From: Moraxella osloensis
Lineage (GTDB): Bacteria; Pseudomonadota; Gammaproteobacteria; Pseudomonadales; Moraxellaceae
DNA: 64,000 bases
Reading direction: 5' to 3'
Assembly (NCBI RefSeq): GCF_009867135.1
Contig: NZ_CP047226.1
Location: 1,612,001 to 1,676,000 of the forward strand
Below are positions 18,211-29,282 of the stretch, piece by piece (within the stretch, counting starts at the first letter, position 1; every line of letters begins with the position of its first letter). The position numbers and the translations under genes were made by a program. Below the pieces are notes generated by a model. It did not search any database. It was not told the origin of the DNA and was given only the letters and a program-made list of their open reading frames with translations.

Positions 18211-19460
18211 GAAACCTTTGCACGAATAAACACACAAAAGTTCATTAAATTGGTATAATACAATAAAATCAATCACCTAGCAAAAGACACGACTATGGCA
18301 TGGAAACAAACAGGGCAACTCTCCCTAGCAGACAGTCTCATTAACGCTCACAAAGCCATCGAAGAATTAGATGAACTACACAACCTAATTGACTGGCAAA
18401 CTATCGAACACACCTTACGTCATGTTCATAACAGCGACCGTGGCGAAAGTGCCTTTCACCCTGTCATCATGTTTAAAGTCTTGTTACTACAAAAACTGTA
18501 TGGCTTATCAGACCCAGCCATGGAAAAACAACTGGCACGAGACTTACTCTTTCGCCGCTTTGTCGGGCTATCGCTTACCGATAACGTACCTGACCACAGC
18601 ACCATCTGGCGATACCACAAACACCTAGGCGAACTTGGACTTACCCAACCCTTATTCAACCAAATCAATGAGCAACTAGCCGAGCAAAATATTATCATCA
18701 AAGCAGGCAGTGTCAGCATCATCGATGCCACTATCGTCGAAGCCAAGAACAAACGAGCTAAAAAAGGCAAACATACCGACAATACCCAAGACAAAGAAGC
18801 TGCCTACGTCAGTAAAAAAGACAGCACAGGCAAAGTGAAAACCACCTACGGCTTTAAAATCCATCTAAACTGTGATGAAGACAGCTTTGTCAAAAAAGTT
18901 GAAACCACCCCAGCCAATGTGCATGATTCACAATGTTTTACCACGCTTTTAACAGGGAATGAATCTGCTGTTTACGCTGACAGTGCGTATAAAAGCCAAG
19001 CCCATGACGACTATCTTGCCGAGCATGAACCGCCTATCAACAATCATATCCATGATAGGGCATGGCGTAATACACCACTTACTAAAGAGCAGAAACATAC
19101 CAATACCCAAAAGAGCCAAACCAGAAATACGGTAGAACGGGTATTTGGGCATTTTAAACTGCATTATGGCATGAATAAGGCTCGTCACCTTGGGTTAATG
19201 CAATTTCATACCAGTACTTTGCTTGCTAGCATAGTGCATAATTTAAAAACTGCCCTAGGCTTGAAGCGAAAATATGGGGTCGCTTAGGGTTATTGTGTCT
19301 ATCGGTTGGTAAAACTAGCCAATAGACGTTAATTTACGGCAATTTAGGAGGCTTTTATGCCAATTCGGTGACTTTCTTCACTTCTTTAACACCAATTCCT
19401 GTTTTTAGTTGAGTTTGAAATTGGTGTCGAGAGATGGTCGCTGGTTTGTGCAAAGGTCTC
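18211..19460 (+). mobile_element. Complete IS5-family insertion sequence (1250 bp)
   Basis: Terminal inverted repeats: GAAACCTTTGCACGAA at 18211-18226 and, read inward from the other end, GAGACCTTTGCACAAA at 19460-19445. A 5-bp direct repeat TATTA flanks it (18206-18210 and 19461-19465); five is unusual for IS5 elements and could be partly chance in this AT-rich sequence. One intact transposase gene lies inside. The right end is 92 bp upstream of the class D beta-lactamase gene, in the same orientation. Confidence 0.85.
18295..19287 (+). CDS. IS5-family transposase
   Basis: 330 aa, intact. The N-terminal DUF772-type region includes FHPVIMFKVLLLQKLYGLSD. DDE catalytic residues are Asp144 in SIIDATIVEA, Asp229 in VYADSAYKS and Glu281 in NTVERVFGHFK. 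Length and motif spacing fit the IS5 subgroup. A TATAAT lies about 40 bp before the ATG. Being intact and inside matched inverted repeats, it is probably functional. Confidence 0.93.
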   Translation: MAWKQTGQLSLADSLINAHKAIEELDELHNLIDWQTIEHTLRHVHNSDRGESAFHPVIMFKVLLLQKLYGLSDPAMEKQLARDLLFRRFVGLSLTDNVPDHSTIWRYHKHLGELGLTQPLFNQINEQLAEQNIIIKAGSVSIIDATIVEAKNKRAKKGKHTDNTQDKEAAYVSKKDSTGKVKTTYGFKIHLNCDEDSFVKKVETTPANVHDSQCFTTLLTGNESAVYADSAYKSQAHDDYLAEHEPPINNHIHDRAWRNTPLTKEQKHTNTQKSQTRNTVERVFGHFKLHYGMNKARHLGLMQFHTSTLLASIVHNLKTALGLKRKYGVA

Positions 19461-19552
19461 TATTATTCAAATAAATAAATATTAAAGGTTTCATTATATT
19501 GAAAAGTTAATTATTATTTAAATCTTATTTAATAAACTTCGAGAAAAGAACT

Positions 19553-20377
19553 ATGAGAAAATTTAAAACTTTACTGGCTTTATCCACAGTAATAAGTCTG
19601 ACTGCTTGTCAAACGATGACTATAAACAATCAAAAATCTGTTGAGTTAATTCAACAACAACAACTTAATAACACAACTATAAGTAGTTTATTTGAACAAG
19701 CTAAAACTAATGGAGTGATAACCATTTATGATGGTAATAGTTACGCTTCTTACGGTAATAACGTTTCTAGAGCTAATACTTACTACGTTCCTGCTTCAAC
19801 TTTCAAAATGCTGAATGCTTTAATCGGGATTGAAAATGGTCTGACTACACCTGATGAGGTTTATAAATGGCGTGGCGAGAAGCGACTATTTCCAGCTTGG
19901 GAAAAAGATATGACATTGACTCAAGCAATGACAGCTTCAGCAGTTCCTGTATATCAAGAATTAGCTAGAAGAATTGGACTTAATCGTATGCAGAATGAAG
20001 TAAAACGTATTGGTTTTGGTAATTCAAATATTGGTAATAAAGTAGATGATTTTTGGTTAGTAGGACCTTTGAAAATTACTCCTCAGCAGGAAGCTGAGTT
20101 TGCTTATGAATTAGCTAATAATAGACTACCTGTTTCTTCTGCATCTCAAGAAAAAGTTCAGACTATGATGTTTAATGAAGAAGTAAATGGTAATAAAGTC
20201 TATGCAAAGAGTGGCTGGGGGGATGTAGAACCTCAAGTGGGTTGGTTAACAGGTTGGGTTATAAAGCCTAATGGTAAAATCGTTGCATTTTCTTTGAATA
20301 TGGAAATGCGAAAAGAGATTGCTGCTAAACGTAAAGAAATTGCGTATCAAAGCTTAAAGCAATTAGGCATATTATAA
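19553..20377 (+). CDS. Class D (OXA-type) beta-lactamase, related to OXA-23
   Basis: 274 aa with a signal peptide and a lipobox-like LTAC (Cys19). Serine beta-lactamase motifs are all present: S82-TFK-85 (active serine and carbamylatable lysine), S129-AV (SxV), F155-GN, K219-SGW (KSG rather than the KTG of OXA-23), and Trp168 in the omega loop [14 protein letters not shown]. Long shared stretches with remembered OXA-23 include [12 protein letters not shown] and [15 protein letters not shown]. The loop after KSGW is one residue shorter and lacks the methionine (Met221 of OXA-23) that bridges the active site; the partner Phe is kept at about residue 113. GAGAAAAG precedes the ATG. Codon and base use is more AT-rich than the neighbours, suggesting transfer. 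Confidence 0.92.
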   Translation: MRKFKTLLALSTVISLTACQTMTINNQKSVELIQQQQLNNTTISSLFEQAKTNGVITIYDGNSYASYGNNVSRANTYYVPASTFKMLNALIGIENGLTTPDEVYKWRGEKRLFPAWEKDMTLTQAMTASAVPVYQELARRIGLNRMQNEVKRIGFGNSNIGNKVDDFWLVGPLKITPQQEAEFAYELANNRLPVSSASQEKVQTMMFNEEVNGNKVYAKSGWGDVEPQVGWLTGWVIKPNGKIVAFSLNMEMRKEIAAKRKEIAYQSLKQLGIL

Positions 20378-20399
20378 AATAATTAATAGAAATTTCTTC

Positions 20400-20440
20400 A
20401 ATAAAGCTAATCTCAATAATTTTATAAGATTAGTTTTATT
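20400..20440 (+). terminator. Terminator after the beta-lactamase gene
   Basis: CTAATCT (20407-20413) / AGATTAG (20427-20433) extended by AATAAA / TTTTATT, 22 nt after the stop codon. The loop is AT-rich. Confidence 0.6.
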
Positions 20441-20752
20441 GTCCCAATTGGATTTCAGCATGAACAGTAACTTTTAATATAAACAAAGAGGAAAGTAAAG
20501 TATATGCTGTTGTACTTGGTTATCAAATCTCGCATATCAAACCACATGAAACAATACACACACCTTACCAAAGTCAAATCCACCTCACTTAAAGCCAGTA
20601 GGGGTAGCGGATACATCTGGATTATATAAATATTCCTCCCAAGTAACACTATCTTTTAACACATTTTTATTGAATACACCGATAGTTTTGGCTTGTGGTA
20701 GTAAAGCAGTCGGTAGTTCCATCGTCATGGTTCTGATAACTTCCCCAATTAA
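20441..20752. other. Region between the beta-lactamase terminator and the groEL terminator
   Basis: About 310 bp with no confident gene. It contains a 47-codon minus-strand frame (20585-20728) that reads like protein, and an overlapping plus-strand frame of 41 codons from 20503 with a GAGGAAAG site that looks less protein-like. Confidence 0.4.
20585..20728 (-). pseudogene. Possible decayed 3' gene fragment
   Basis: 47 codons from an ATG at 20728 to TGA at 20585. The composition is protein-like (for example KTIGVFNKNVL and VTWEEYLYNPD) and the frame stays open a few codons upstream of the ATG (NWGEVIRT). I do not recognise a family. It may be the remaining end of a gene lost when the beta-lactamase region was acquired, or a small gene of its own; a chance frame is also possible. 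Confidence 0.22.
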
Positions 20753-20786
20753 AAAACCCTATTAAACTTAAGTTTAACAGGGTTTT
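20753..20786 (-). terminator. Terminator after groEL
   Basis: Two 17-bp arms meeting without a spacer, AAAACCCTATTAAACTT / AAGTTTAACAGGGTTTT, with a single mismatch, about 40 nt beyond the groEL stop. Confidence 0.85.
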
Positions 20787-20826
20787 GATTTTAGCTAAAT
20801 GGCTTGAGTGGGATATAATCTTTCGA

Positions 20827-22482
<1,656 letters not shown>

Positions 22483-22638
22483 TTATAAATTTTTATTTGT
22501 ATAAGGTAGTCCAAATTGCTACCACGGTTGCTATCAATTACTTTACCAAGTACTTAACCAGTTAGATTAAGACCAGGTAAATTAAGACTAAGTAAATTAG
22601 CTTTTGGGTAAAAAACGATTGTTTAAAGTAATGACTGA

Positions 22639-22929
22639 TTAACCTTCAATCACACCCAATACATCACTTTCTTTCATAATCAATAATTCTTCACCATCTA
22701 CTTTAACCGTTGAGCCGGCATATTGACCAAAGAGTACTTTGTCGCCGACTTTGACATCGAGCGCACGTACATCACCGTTTTCACGGATTTGACCATTACC
22801 TACTGCAATGACTTCACCTTGAGACGGTTTTTCTTGGGCGCCGCCTGCTAGCAATAAACCGCCAGCCGTTTTTTGTTCTTCTTCGCTGCGACGCACGACG
22901 ATACGATCATGTAAAGGACGAATTGCCAT
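22639..22929 (-). CDS. groES: 10 kDa co-chaperonin GroES
   Basis: 96 aa. [22 protein letters not shown], the mobile loop that contacts GroEL, lies at about residues 4-33, and [13 protein letters not shown] and MKESDVLGV are typical. Forms the lid of the GroEL chamber. GGAG lies before the ATG at 22929. Confidence 0.99.
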   Translation of the reverse strand: MAIRPLHDRIVVRRSEEEQKTAGGLLLAGGAQEKPSQGEVIAVGNGQIRENGDVRALDVKVGDKVLFGQYAGSTVKVDGEELLIMKESDVLGVIEG

Positions 22930-23340
22930 AATCTACTCCATAAATTAACTGTTAAATTATTGTTTGAAAGCCGTAGTTAGCTTTGAAAGCTGTGATTAGC
23001 TCAGAGGTTAGCGCAAAACACCATCTCTATTTTGCCAACCACAAAAAGATGATAACTATCTGTTTGCATAAATAATCATATGCTTATCAGATTCAGATGT
23101 TATCAATTCACTGTCTAACAGTGGGGATGTCTGCCAATTTGTTCAAGCAGAAAATTACGAAACTTTGCAATTTGTTGTCAATTTTTTAACCCCTTCACCC
23201 AAATACCTCATAAAGACTGTCGTTTATTGCACAATCACAATCTTTTGTTAACTGGCTTGTATTTGCTTGCCGTCAATACTACTGTATGCATACTAAACAG
23301 ATTTAACCTTATCTTATGAACGTTATCTTATGGATGAAAC
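22930..23340. other. Divergent promoter region of groES and a DUF3108 gene
   Basis: 411 bp without a gene. Besides the sigma-32-type promoter on the minus strand (23122-23147) it should hold the promoter of the downstream DUF3108 gene; no near-consensus sigma-70 pair stands out for that one. Confidence 0.45.
23122..23147 (-). promoter_or_regulatory. Sigma-32 (RpoH) type heat-shock promoter of groES-groEL
   Basis: On the minus strand CTTGAA (23147-23142) is followed by 15 bp and then CCCCA (23126-23122). This matches the enterobacterial heat-shock promoter pattern CTTGAA-N(13-15)-CCCCAT. It lies about 195 bp upstream of groES. Confidence 0.7.
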
Positions 23341-24036
23341 ATGAAAAATTCTTTAGTAAAAAAACTAGCTGTGGGTATTTCACTCGTGTCAGGGCTGGGT
23401 ATCACCGCTATGGCGAATGCAGCAGTTGCCCCTTTTAATGCGACCTATAATTTTAATATTGAAGGCAAATACAATGGTACCGCAAGCCGTGTATTGACCC
23501 AAACTGGCAATCAGTATTTTTATAACGTTAATGCAAGTGTCGGTAAATTAGCCAGTGCCAAGCAAACCGCCAATTTTGTCAATGCCAATGGCGCTATCTT
23601 ACCGGTGAGCGCGTTAACCCAATACAAAATTTTTGGCGCGGGTCGTACTACGACATTGAACTTTAATAATGCAAAAAAACAGCTGGTCACCAATTATAAA
23701 GGTCAAAATAAAGTTATTGCTTTGCCACAGCCTGCGTATGATGATTTAAGTTTAGAAATTCAAATTCGGGAAGATTTAAAAGCAGGCAAGTTCCGTGGTA
23801 ACTATTACATGGCAGATCGCAATACCGTTGAAGCGGTGCCCTTCAAAAAATCTGCCATGACTCGCATTACCGTGCCAGCGGGTACTTTTGATGTGGTGCG
23901 TATCGATCGCGTACATGATGATAAAGACCGTCAAACCAGTTTTTGGTTAGCCCCAAAACTCGATTATTTACCTGTTAAAGTCGTTCAAAACAATGATGGT
24001 AGAAAAATGGAAATGAATTTGGCTAGAGTAAATTAA
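23341..24036 (+). CDS. DUF3108 domain-containing exported protein
   Basis: 231 aa. A signal peptide covers about residues 1-28 (basic start, hydrophobic core, AMANAA). The rest has the DUF3108 pattern: PFNATYNFNIEGKYNG, YDDLSLEIQIREDL, and near the end VPAGTFDVVRID and FWLAPKLDYLPVKV. Function is unknown; proteins of this family are periplasmic or outer-membrane associated. A terminator follows 22 nt after the stop, so it is monocistronic. Confidence 0.82.
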   Translation: MKNSLVKKLAVGISLVSGLGITAMANAAVAPFNATYNFNIEGKYNGTASRVLTQTGNQYFYNVNASVGKLASAKQTANFVNANGAILPVSALTQYKIFGAGRTTTLNFNNAKKQLVTNYKGQNKVIALPQPAYDDLSLEIQIREDLKAGKFRGNYYMADRNTVEAVPFKKSAMTRITVPAGTFDVVRIDRVHDDKDRQTSFWLAPKLDYLPVKVVQNNDGRKMEMNLARVN

Positions 24037-24057
24037 TACTTTGTCATGTTTTGACTC

Positions 24058-24084
24058 AAACACCGATTATATTAATCGGTGTTT
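24058..24084 (+). terminator. Terminator after the DUF3108 gene
   Basis: AAACACCGATTA / TAATCGGTGTTT, 12-bp arms with a 3-nt loop, then TTGTTAT. Confidence 0.85.
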
Positions 24085-24308
24085 TGTTATGTTTATGTCA
24101 CTATAAATACGCTATTAGTGACTTATCAGGTCAGAAATTGGCGCTATTTTTGTAAGCCATAAGTTGTCAAGGCGTAAGTTTTTAACTATTCTTTGTGGGT
24201 CCATTGGAAGGCCTCACTATCCTGTCTAAGTTTCTCATATCTGTTAGCAACCTTTAGCAAGCTCTCCAATTCGCACTTTATCAATATCCATGTAAAAGGG
24301 AGTATTTC

Positions 24309-25712
24309 ATGTCATTAAGATTGCAATCCTTAACACTCGCTATTGCCAGCATTTCATTTGCTAGCGCTGCCCAAGCCGCAGGGCTTGACCGCTCAACTCA
24401 GCCAAGTTGGGGGTTTACGCAAGATGGCACTTTTGCGTACATCGAACGAATCACCATCGACCCATCGATTAGTGGCAAAGACAATGCGGCCACCACCCCT
24501 TCGCCAACTACGTATGAAGAAGGTCGCGATATTAATAACATGGCGCTAAACTATGATTTTATCAATTATGGGGCAAAAGCAGACGTCAACGATAAAGTCA
24601 GTGTGGGTGTGTTTTTTGACCAGCCGTGGGGCGCGGATGTTGAGTTCACCGGCAATAATAACTTTGTCAATGGTACAGTCAGCGCGCAGCAGGTTGCTGG
24701 TGCAGGACAAGCGGCGCAAGCCGCCGCCACAGCTGCAAAAACCGCTGCTGCTGCTTATCAAGCAGATCCAACCAACCAAACACTCGCTTATAACGCGGCT
24801 ACCGCGGTTAAAACCGCACAGCAAGCAGGGGCAGCCTACAATCTAGCAAGCAATATCGCTCAGCATCCCAACGAAGGTACCAATGCCTCCGTTGATAGTA
24901 AAAACTTCACGGGTTTGGTGGGGGTCAAATTTGGCGAAAAAAATAACTGGCAAGTATATGGCGGGCCGGTATTACAAAAATTAGAAGGTGAAGTACATTT
25001 ACGCGGTAAAGCCTACAATTCTACCCAAGGTTATGATGGTATCTTTGCCCAATCGAATGGTTATGGTTGGATGGCAGGTTTAGCCTATAGCAAACCTGAA
25101 ATTGCGCTTAAAGCGGCGTTGACTTATCGCTCTGACATTGATCATGACACCGTAGCGTATGAGTCCATGCCTGCAACTGGCGAATCAGGCAGTTATGACA
25201 TGACTATCACTACCCCAAAATCCGTGAATGTTGACTTTCAGACAGGTCTAAACCCAACCACGCTGTTGACCGCAAAACTGCGCTGGGTACCTTGGAGTGA
25301 TTTTTCAATCAAACCGCCTCTGTATAATGCAACGACCAAAAAAGCCACCGGCGCGGATTTTAAACCCCTATATCCCAATGGTTTAAACTTGATTGATTAC
25401 TCAGATGATGGCTGGGCAGCAGAAGTGGGCTTGGGTAAAAAATTAAGTAATCAATGGGCGGTATCAGGCTCAGTGGGTTGGGATAGCGGCGCGGGTGATC
25501 CCACCACCACCTTAGGACCTGTGGAAGGTCATTGGAATGTGGGTCTAGGCGCCAAGTACAATGTTACACCCGAAGTCGCCGTGTCGGCAGGCGTGAAATA
25601 TTTGATGTTTGGCGATGCCAAATCAAAAATCCCCAATGGCGATTTAGTAGGTGATTTCCAAAACAACGATGCTTGGATTTATGGGCTACGTTTAACTTAT
25701 CAGAAGAAGTAA
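24309..25712 (+). CDS. FadL/OmpP1-family outer membrane protein
   Basis: 467 aa. Signal peptide about residues 1-23 (SAAQAAG). The body is rich in alternating beta strands, with family-like parts KVSVGVFFDQPWGADVEF, WGADVEF and the C-terminal region NVGLGAKYNVTPEVAVSAGVKYLMFGDA ending YGLRLTYQKK, the aromatic end expected of a barrel. It probably imports long-chain fatty acids or other hydrophobic compounds. An Ala/Gln-rich insert of about 55 residues (about 133-188) interrupts a likely extracellular loop. GGGAG precedes the ATG; monocistronic. Confidence 0.8.
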   Translation: MSLRLQSLTLAIASISFASAAQAAGLDRSTQPSWGFTQDGTFAYIERITIDPSISGKDNAATTPSPTTYEEGRDINNMALNYDFINYGAKADVNDKVSVGVFFDQPWGADVEFTGNNNFVNGTVSAQQVAGAGQAAQAAATAAKTAAAAYQADPTNQTLAYNAATAVKTAQQAGAAYNLASNIAQHPNEGTNASVDSKNFTGLVGVKFGEKNNWQVYGGPVLQKLEGEVHLRGKAYNSTQGYDGIFAQSNGYGWMAGLAYSKPEIALKAALTYRSDIDHDTVAYESMPATGESGSYDMTITTPKSVNVDFQTGLNPTTLLTAKLRWVPWSDFSIKPPLYNATTKKATGADFKPLYPNGLNLIDYSDDGWAAEVGLGKKLSNQWAVSGSVGWDSGAGDPTTTLGPVEGHWNVGLGAKYNVTPEVAVSAGVKYLMFGDAKSKIPNGDLVGDFQNNDAWIYGLRLTYQKK

Positions 25713-25721
25713 GCCCCATAA

Positions 25722-25750
25722 AAAAAGCCTATCACGTTGATAGGCTTTTT
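25722..25750. terminator. Bidirectional terminator
   Basis: AAAAAGCCTATCA / TGATAGGCTTTTT, 13-bp arms with a 3-nt loop, between the converging FadL-like and LysR genes. Confidence 0.9.
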
Positions 25751-25763
25751 TTATGTCGATCCA

Positions 25764-26654
25764 TTAATCGCGATGTTTACCATCCATCTCTAATCCTAAC
25801 ATGTCAAGCAAGGCTGCCATACTTGCAGATACCGTGATATTGGGGTTAGTAACCAATCCCAAATAGCGTTGTAACTCAACAGGTGTATCCATATTAATCG
25901 GCTGTAAATCTTGATTGACTAACGTTTGCGGTAACACCGACCAGCCTAGCCCAACCGATACCAACATACGAATCGACTCTAGCGGATTGGTGCTCATCGT
26001 AGCATACGGTTTTAAGTTATATTTGGCAAATTCGGCTAAAGTGATTTGACTGGTAAAGGTATTGGCGGCGGGTAGAATCGCTGGATAGTTGGCCAATTGC
26101 TCAAGCGTCACGTTCATTTTATGCGCCAGTGGCGATAAAATACCTGTCACAAAATGCAGCGGATCTGACCATAGCATATGATAATTTAGACGTTTATCAT
26201 ACACAGGGGGTAGCGTTAAAAAAGCCAATGACAAGTCACCATCAAGGACGGCTTTATGCGCTTGCTCGGAATCGACAAAATGCACTTCAAGCTGTACCGC
26301 AGGATAGCTTTGGATAAATTGTTTGAGGACAGCTGGCAGATGATGTAAGCCAATATGATGACTGGTACCGATAATCAGTTTGCCTGACACCGTTTGCTGG
26401 CGGTTTTTAAGATTAATTTTTAGATTATCGTAATCATCTAACCAGCGTTTGGCATGGGGTATCAAGTCATGTGCCGCTTGGGTTGGGATAATACCACGAC
26501 CCACGGTATCAAAAAGGGTGACATCAAATTCGTCTTCTAAGTTTTTGATACGTTTACTTACTGCAGGCTGCGTAATAAATAATTTATCAGCCGCCTGCGA
26601 GATACTACCTGTTTGCATAACCGCTAAAAAAGTATTTAAATTTGTGGTATTCAT
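25764..26654 (-). CDS. LysR-family transcriptional regulator
   Basis: 296 aa. The N-terminal winged helix-turn-helix (about 1-60) reads LNTFLAVMQTGSISQAADKLFITQPAVSKRIKNLE; the effector-binding domain follows (about 90-290). GGGGGAAAA precedes the start. It is divergent from leuC across 247 bp, and a GTAT-N6-ATAC dyad lies between them. LysR regulators often act on the divergent gene, so it may control leuCD, but its ligand and target are unproven. Confidence 0.9.
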   Translation of the reverse strand: MNTTNLNTFLAVMQTGSISQAADKLFITQPAVSKRIKNLEDEFDVTLFDTVGRGIIPTQAAHDLIPHAKRWLDDYDNLKINLKNRQQTVSGKLIIGTSHHIGLHHLPAVLKQFIQSYPAVQLEVHFVDSEQAHKAVLDGDLSLAFLTLPPVYDKRLNYHMLWSDPLHFVTGILSPLAHKMNVTLEQLANYPAILPAANTFTSQITLAEFAKYNLKPYATMSTNPLESIRMLVSVGLGWSVLPQTLVNQDLQPINMDTPVELQRYLGLVTNPNITVSASMAALLDMLGLEMDGKHRD

Positions 26655-26741
26655 TTTTCCCCCAAAACTAAAACCCTACCATTTGATATAAATAAAAGTT
26701 TTATTCTTTAAAAAATACATTAAATAAGATTATAAGACAAC

Positions 26742-26755
26742 GTATGCCCAAATAC
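26742..26755. promoter_or_regulatory. Possible LysR-type operator
   Basis: GTAT (26742-26745) N6 ATAC (26752-26755), an interrupted dyad of the size LysR-type regulators recognise, between lysR and leuC. A TATAAT at 26837-26842 is a likely -10 for leuC. Confidence 0.35.
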
Positions 26756-26901
26756 AATTTATTTAATTGCCCAATACATTCCTAAAATTTTTGTAAAATA
26801 TAAAAATCATCAATTAAAATTATCATTTTTCTTTGTTATAATGGCGTTATTGTTTACCCGATTACTACGCCCTTTTATAAAAAAACCATAGGATATGTGT
26901 C

Positions 26902-28320
26902 ATGGCAGCGCAAACGCTTTATGATAAACTTTGGCAAGACCATTTAGTCAATCAACGAGACGACGGTTCGAGTCTTATCTATATCGACCGTCATTTATTA
27001 CACGAAGTCACAAGCCCACAAGCATTTGAAGGCTTGTCATTGGCAAATCGTGACCCTTGGCGTTTGTCAGCAAACGTCGCCACTCCTGACCATAATGTCC
27101 CGACAGTGGCGAGCGAACGTAAAGAAGGGGTGGCAGGCATTAAAGATGACGTCTCTCGCTTGCAAGTAGCCACACTCGATGAAAACTGTGCCAAATTTAA
27201 CATCACTGAATTTACCATCAATGACGTGCGCCAAGGCATTGTGCATGTGGTAGGCCCAGAACAAGGTTTGGTCTTGCCTGGGATGACCGTGGTGTGTGGC
27301 GACTCACATACCGCAACCCATGGTGCGTTAGGCTGTCTTGCCCACGGTATCGGTACCAGCGAAGTTGAGCATGTATTGGCAACACAATGTCTTGTGCAAA
27401 CCAAGATGAAAAATATGCTTATTAAAGTCGATGGCAAATTGGGTGAAGGTGTCACCCCCAAAGACGTGGTGCTAGCGATTATTGCAAAAATCGGCACCGC
27501 GGGCGGGACAGGCTACGCCATTGAATTTGCAGGCGATGTGTTCCGTGACATGAGCATGGAAGGACGTATGACCGTGTGTAATATGGCAATTGAAGCCGGC
27601 GCGCGCGTTGGTATGGTAGCCGTTGATGACACCACCATTGAATACGTCAAAGGTCGTCCCTATGCGCCTACCGGTGAAATGTGGGATAAAGCCGTGGCTT
27701 ACTGGCAAACCCTACACTCAGATGCTGATGCTGTGTTTGATACCGTCATTGAGATGGCAGGCGCGGACATCGCCCCCCAAGTATCTTGGGGCACATCCCC
27801 TGAGATGGTGGTGGATATCAGCGCGCACGTCCCTACCCTAGATGCGGCAAAAGATGACGTACAGAAAGAGGCTTGGACACGCGCTTATGAGTATATGGGT
27901 TTGACCGCAGGCCAACCGGTCACCGACATCAAAGTCGATCGGGTGTTTATCGGCTCTTGTACCAACTCACGTATTGAAGATATTCGCGCGGCGGCGGCGG
28001 TTATCAAAGGTCGTAGAGTCGCAGATAGCGTCAAAGAAGCGATTGTGGTAGCCGGTTCTGGGTTGGTTAAACAACAAGCAGAAAGCGAAGGGCTGGATAA
28101 AATCTTTACCGCAGCCGGTTTTGAATGGCGGGAGCCAGGCTGCTCGATGTGCCTCGCCATGAATGCGGATAAATTGCAGCCAAAAGAACATTGCGCCAGT
28201 ACCTCCAATCGTAACTTTGAAGGTCGTCAAGGCAATGGCGGACGCACCCATTTGGTCAGCCCTGCCATGGCCGCCGCTGCCGCATTAGCCGGTCATTTTG
28301 TTGACGTGAGAAATTATTAA
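26902..28320 (+). CDS. leuC: 3-isopropylmalate dehydratase large subunit
   Basis: 472 aa. With LeuD isomerises 2- to 3-isopropylmalate in leucine synthesis. Aconitase-type [4Fe-4S] cysteines lie in [11 protein letters not shown] (about residue 351) and [11 protein letters not shown] (about 412-415). [13 protein letters not shown] is also typical. AGGA precedes the ATG at 26902. leuD begins 9 nt after the stop, so the two subunits are made from one mRNA. Confidence 0.98.
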   Translation: MAAQTLYDKLWQDHLVNQRDDGSSLIYIDRHLLHEVTSPQAFEGLSLANRDPWRLSANVATPDHNVPTVASERKEGVAGIKDDVSRLQVATLDENCAKFNITEFTINDVRQGIVHVVGPEQGLVLPGMTVVCGDSHTATHGALGCLAHGIGTSEVEHVLATQCLVQTKMKNMLIKVDGKLGEGVTPKDVVLAIIAKIGTAGGTGYAIEFAGDVFRDMSMEGRMTVCNMAIEAGARVGMVAVDDTTIEYVKGRPYAPTGEMWDKAVAYWQTLHSDADAVFDTVIEMAGADIAPQVSWGTSPEMVVDISAHVPTLDAAKDDVQKEAWTRAYEYMGLTAGQPVTDIKVDRVFIGSCTNSRIEDIRAAAAVIKGRRVADSVKEAIVVAGSGLVKQQAESEGLDKIFTAAGFEWREPGCSMCLAMNADKLQPKEHCASTSNRNFEGRQGNGGRTHLVSPAMAAAAALAGHFVDVRNY

Positions 28321-28329
28321 GGTAGAACT

Positions 28330-28980
28330 ATGAAAAAATATACCCTTGAGCAGGGCATTGTCTGCCCGCTAGACCGCTCAAACGTGGACACTGACCAAAT
28401 CATTCCAAAACAGTTTTTGAAATCTATCAAACGCACAGGGTTTGGTGCCAATCTATTTGATGAATGGCGTTATTTGGACGAAGGCTATCCCGGTCAAGAC
28501 AATAGCAAACGCCCCATTAACCCTGACTTTATTTTAAATCAGCCCCGTTATCAAGGTGCTAACATTTTGCTTGCACGTAAAAACTTTGGCTGTGGTTCAA
28601 GCCGTGAGCATGCCCCTTGGGCGCTCGAAGAATACGGTTTTCGCACGGTGATTGCGCCCAGTTTTGCCGATATTTTCTACAACAACTGCTTTAAAAATGG
28701 CATGTTGCCAGTGATTTTAAGCGAAGATGCGGTCAGTGAATTGTTTGCCGAATGTTTTGCCCAAGATGGCTATCAATTAACCGTGGATTTAGAAAATCAG
28801 CAAGTGATTTCACCCTCAGGTAAAAGCTATTCGTTTGACGTCGATGAATTTCGTAAGCACTGTCTGCTCAACGGTTTAGACGATATTGGTCTGACATTGC
28901 AGCAAGCTGATAGCATCAAAGCGTATGAAGAAAACGCCAAACAATCACGCCCTTGGGTATTTGGCACAGGCGCAGCTTAA
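28330..28980 (+). CDS. leuD: 3-isopropylmalate dehydratase small subunit
   Basis: 216 aa. The swivel domain of the aconitase family: [13 protein letters not shown] at the N-terminus, the conserved [14 protein letters not shown] near residue 82-95, and [16 protein letters not shown]. It completes the active site of LeuC. AAGG precedes the ATG; gap to leuC is 9 nt. Confidence 0.98.
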   Translation: MKKYTLEQGIVCPLDRSNVDTDQIIPKQFLKSIKRTGFGANLFDEWRYLDEGYPGQDNSKRPINPDFILNQPRYQGANILLARKNFGCGSSREHAPWALEEYGFRTVIAPSFADIFYNNCFKNGMLPVILSEDAVSELFAECFAQDGYQLTVDLENQQVISPSGKSYSFDVDEFRKHCLLNGLDDIGLTLQQADSIKAYEENAKQSRPWVFGTGAA

Positions 28981-29282
28981 AGTGCTGCTTGGTTAGGTAA
29001 ATTTACACTGTCAGTAGCGTTTCATCATTGATGATTTATCATTGAGAACTTATCCATCATCTATCCCAACCTGCGTATAAGCCGTGTCTAAAGAAGCATT
29101 TTTTGACAAAGGCATTTTTTGACAAAGGTTGGGATATTGGTTATGTTAGTCACATTTTAGCGTGCCTATGACTGTGTTTAACTCATGGCATCATCCGCCA
29201 TGATTATCATCATTTAACTATGGCAGGCACCCTGTTACTGCAATTTTTTAATTGCTTTTTTTGATTTGAGGGAATAACGACC
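28981..29282. other. Intergenic region after leuD
   Basis: 302 bp. Contains an inverted repeat TATCCCAACCT (29062-29072) / AGGTTGGGATA (29126-29136) whose loop carries two copies of GCATTTTTTGACAAAGG. It may end leuCD transcripts or be a structured RNA. The next gene has its own GAGGGAAT ribosome-binding site. Confidence 0.4.

Noticed and set aside
19344-19371. Tiny coding unit with AGGAGG followed by ATG inside the IS right end
   Set aside because: It encodes only four codons before TGA and lies inside the mobile element; no reason to call a gene.
20503-20628. 41-codon plus-strand frame with a GAGGAAAG site downstream of the beta-lactamase
   Set aside because: It has a reasonable ribosome-binding site but an unstructured, low-information sequence, and it overlaps a more protein-like frame on the other strand.
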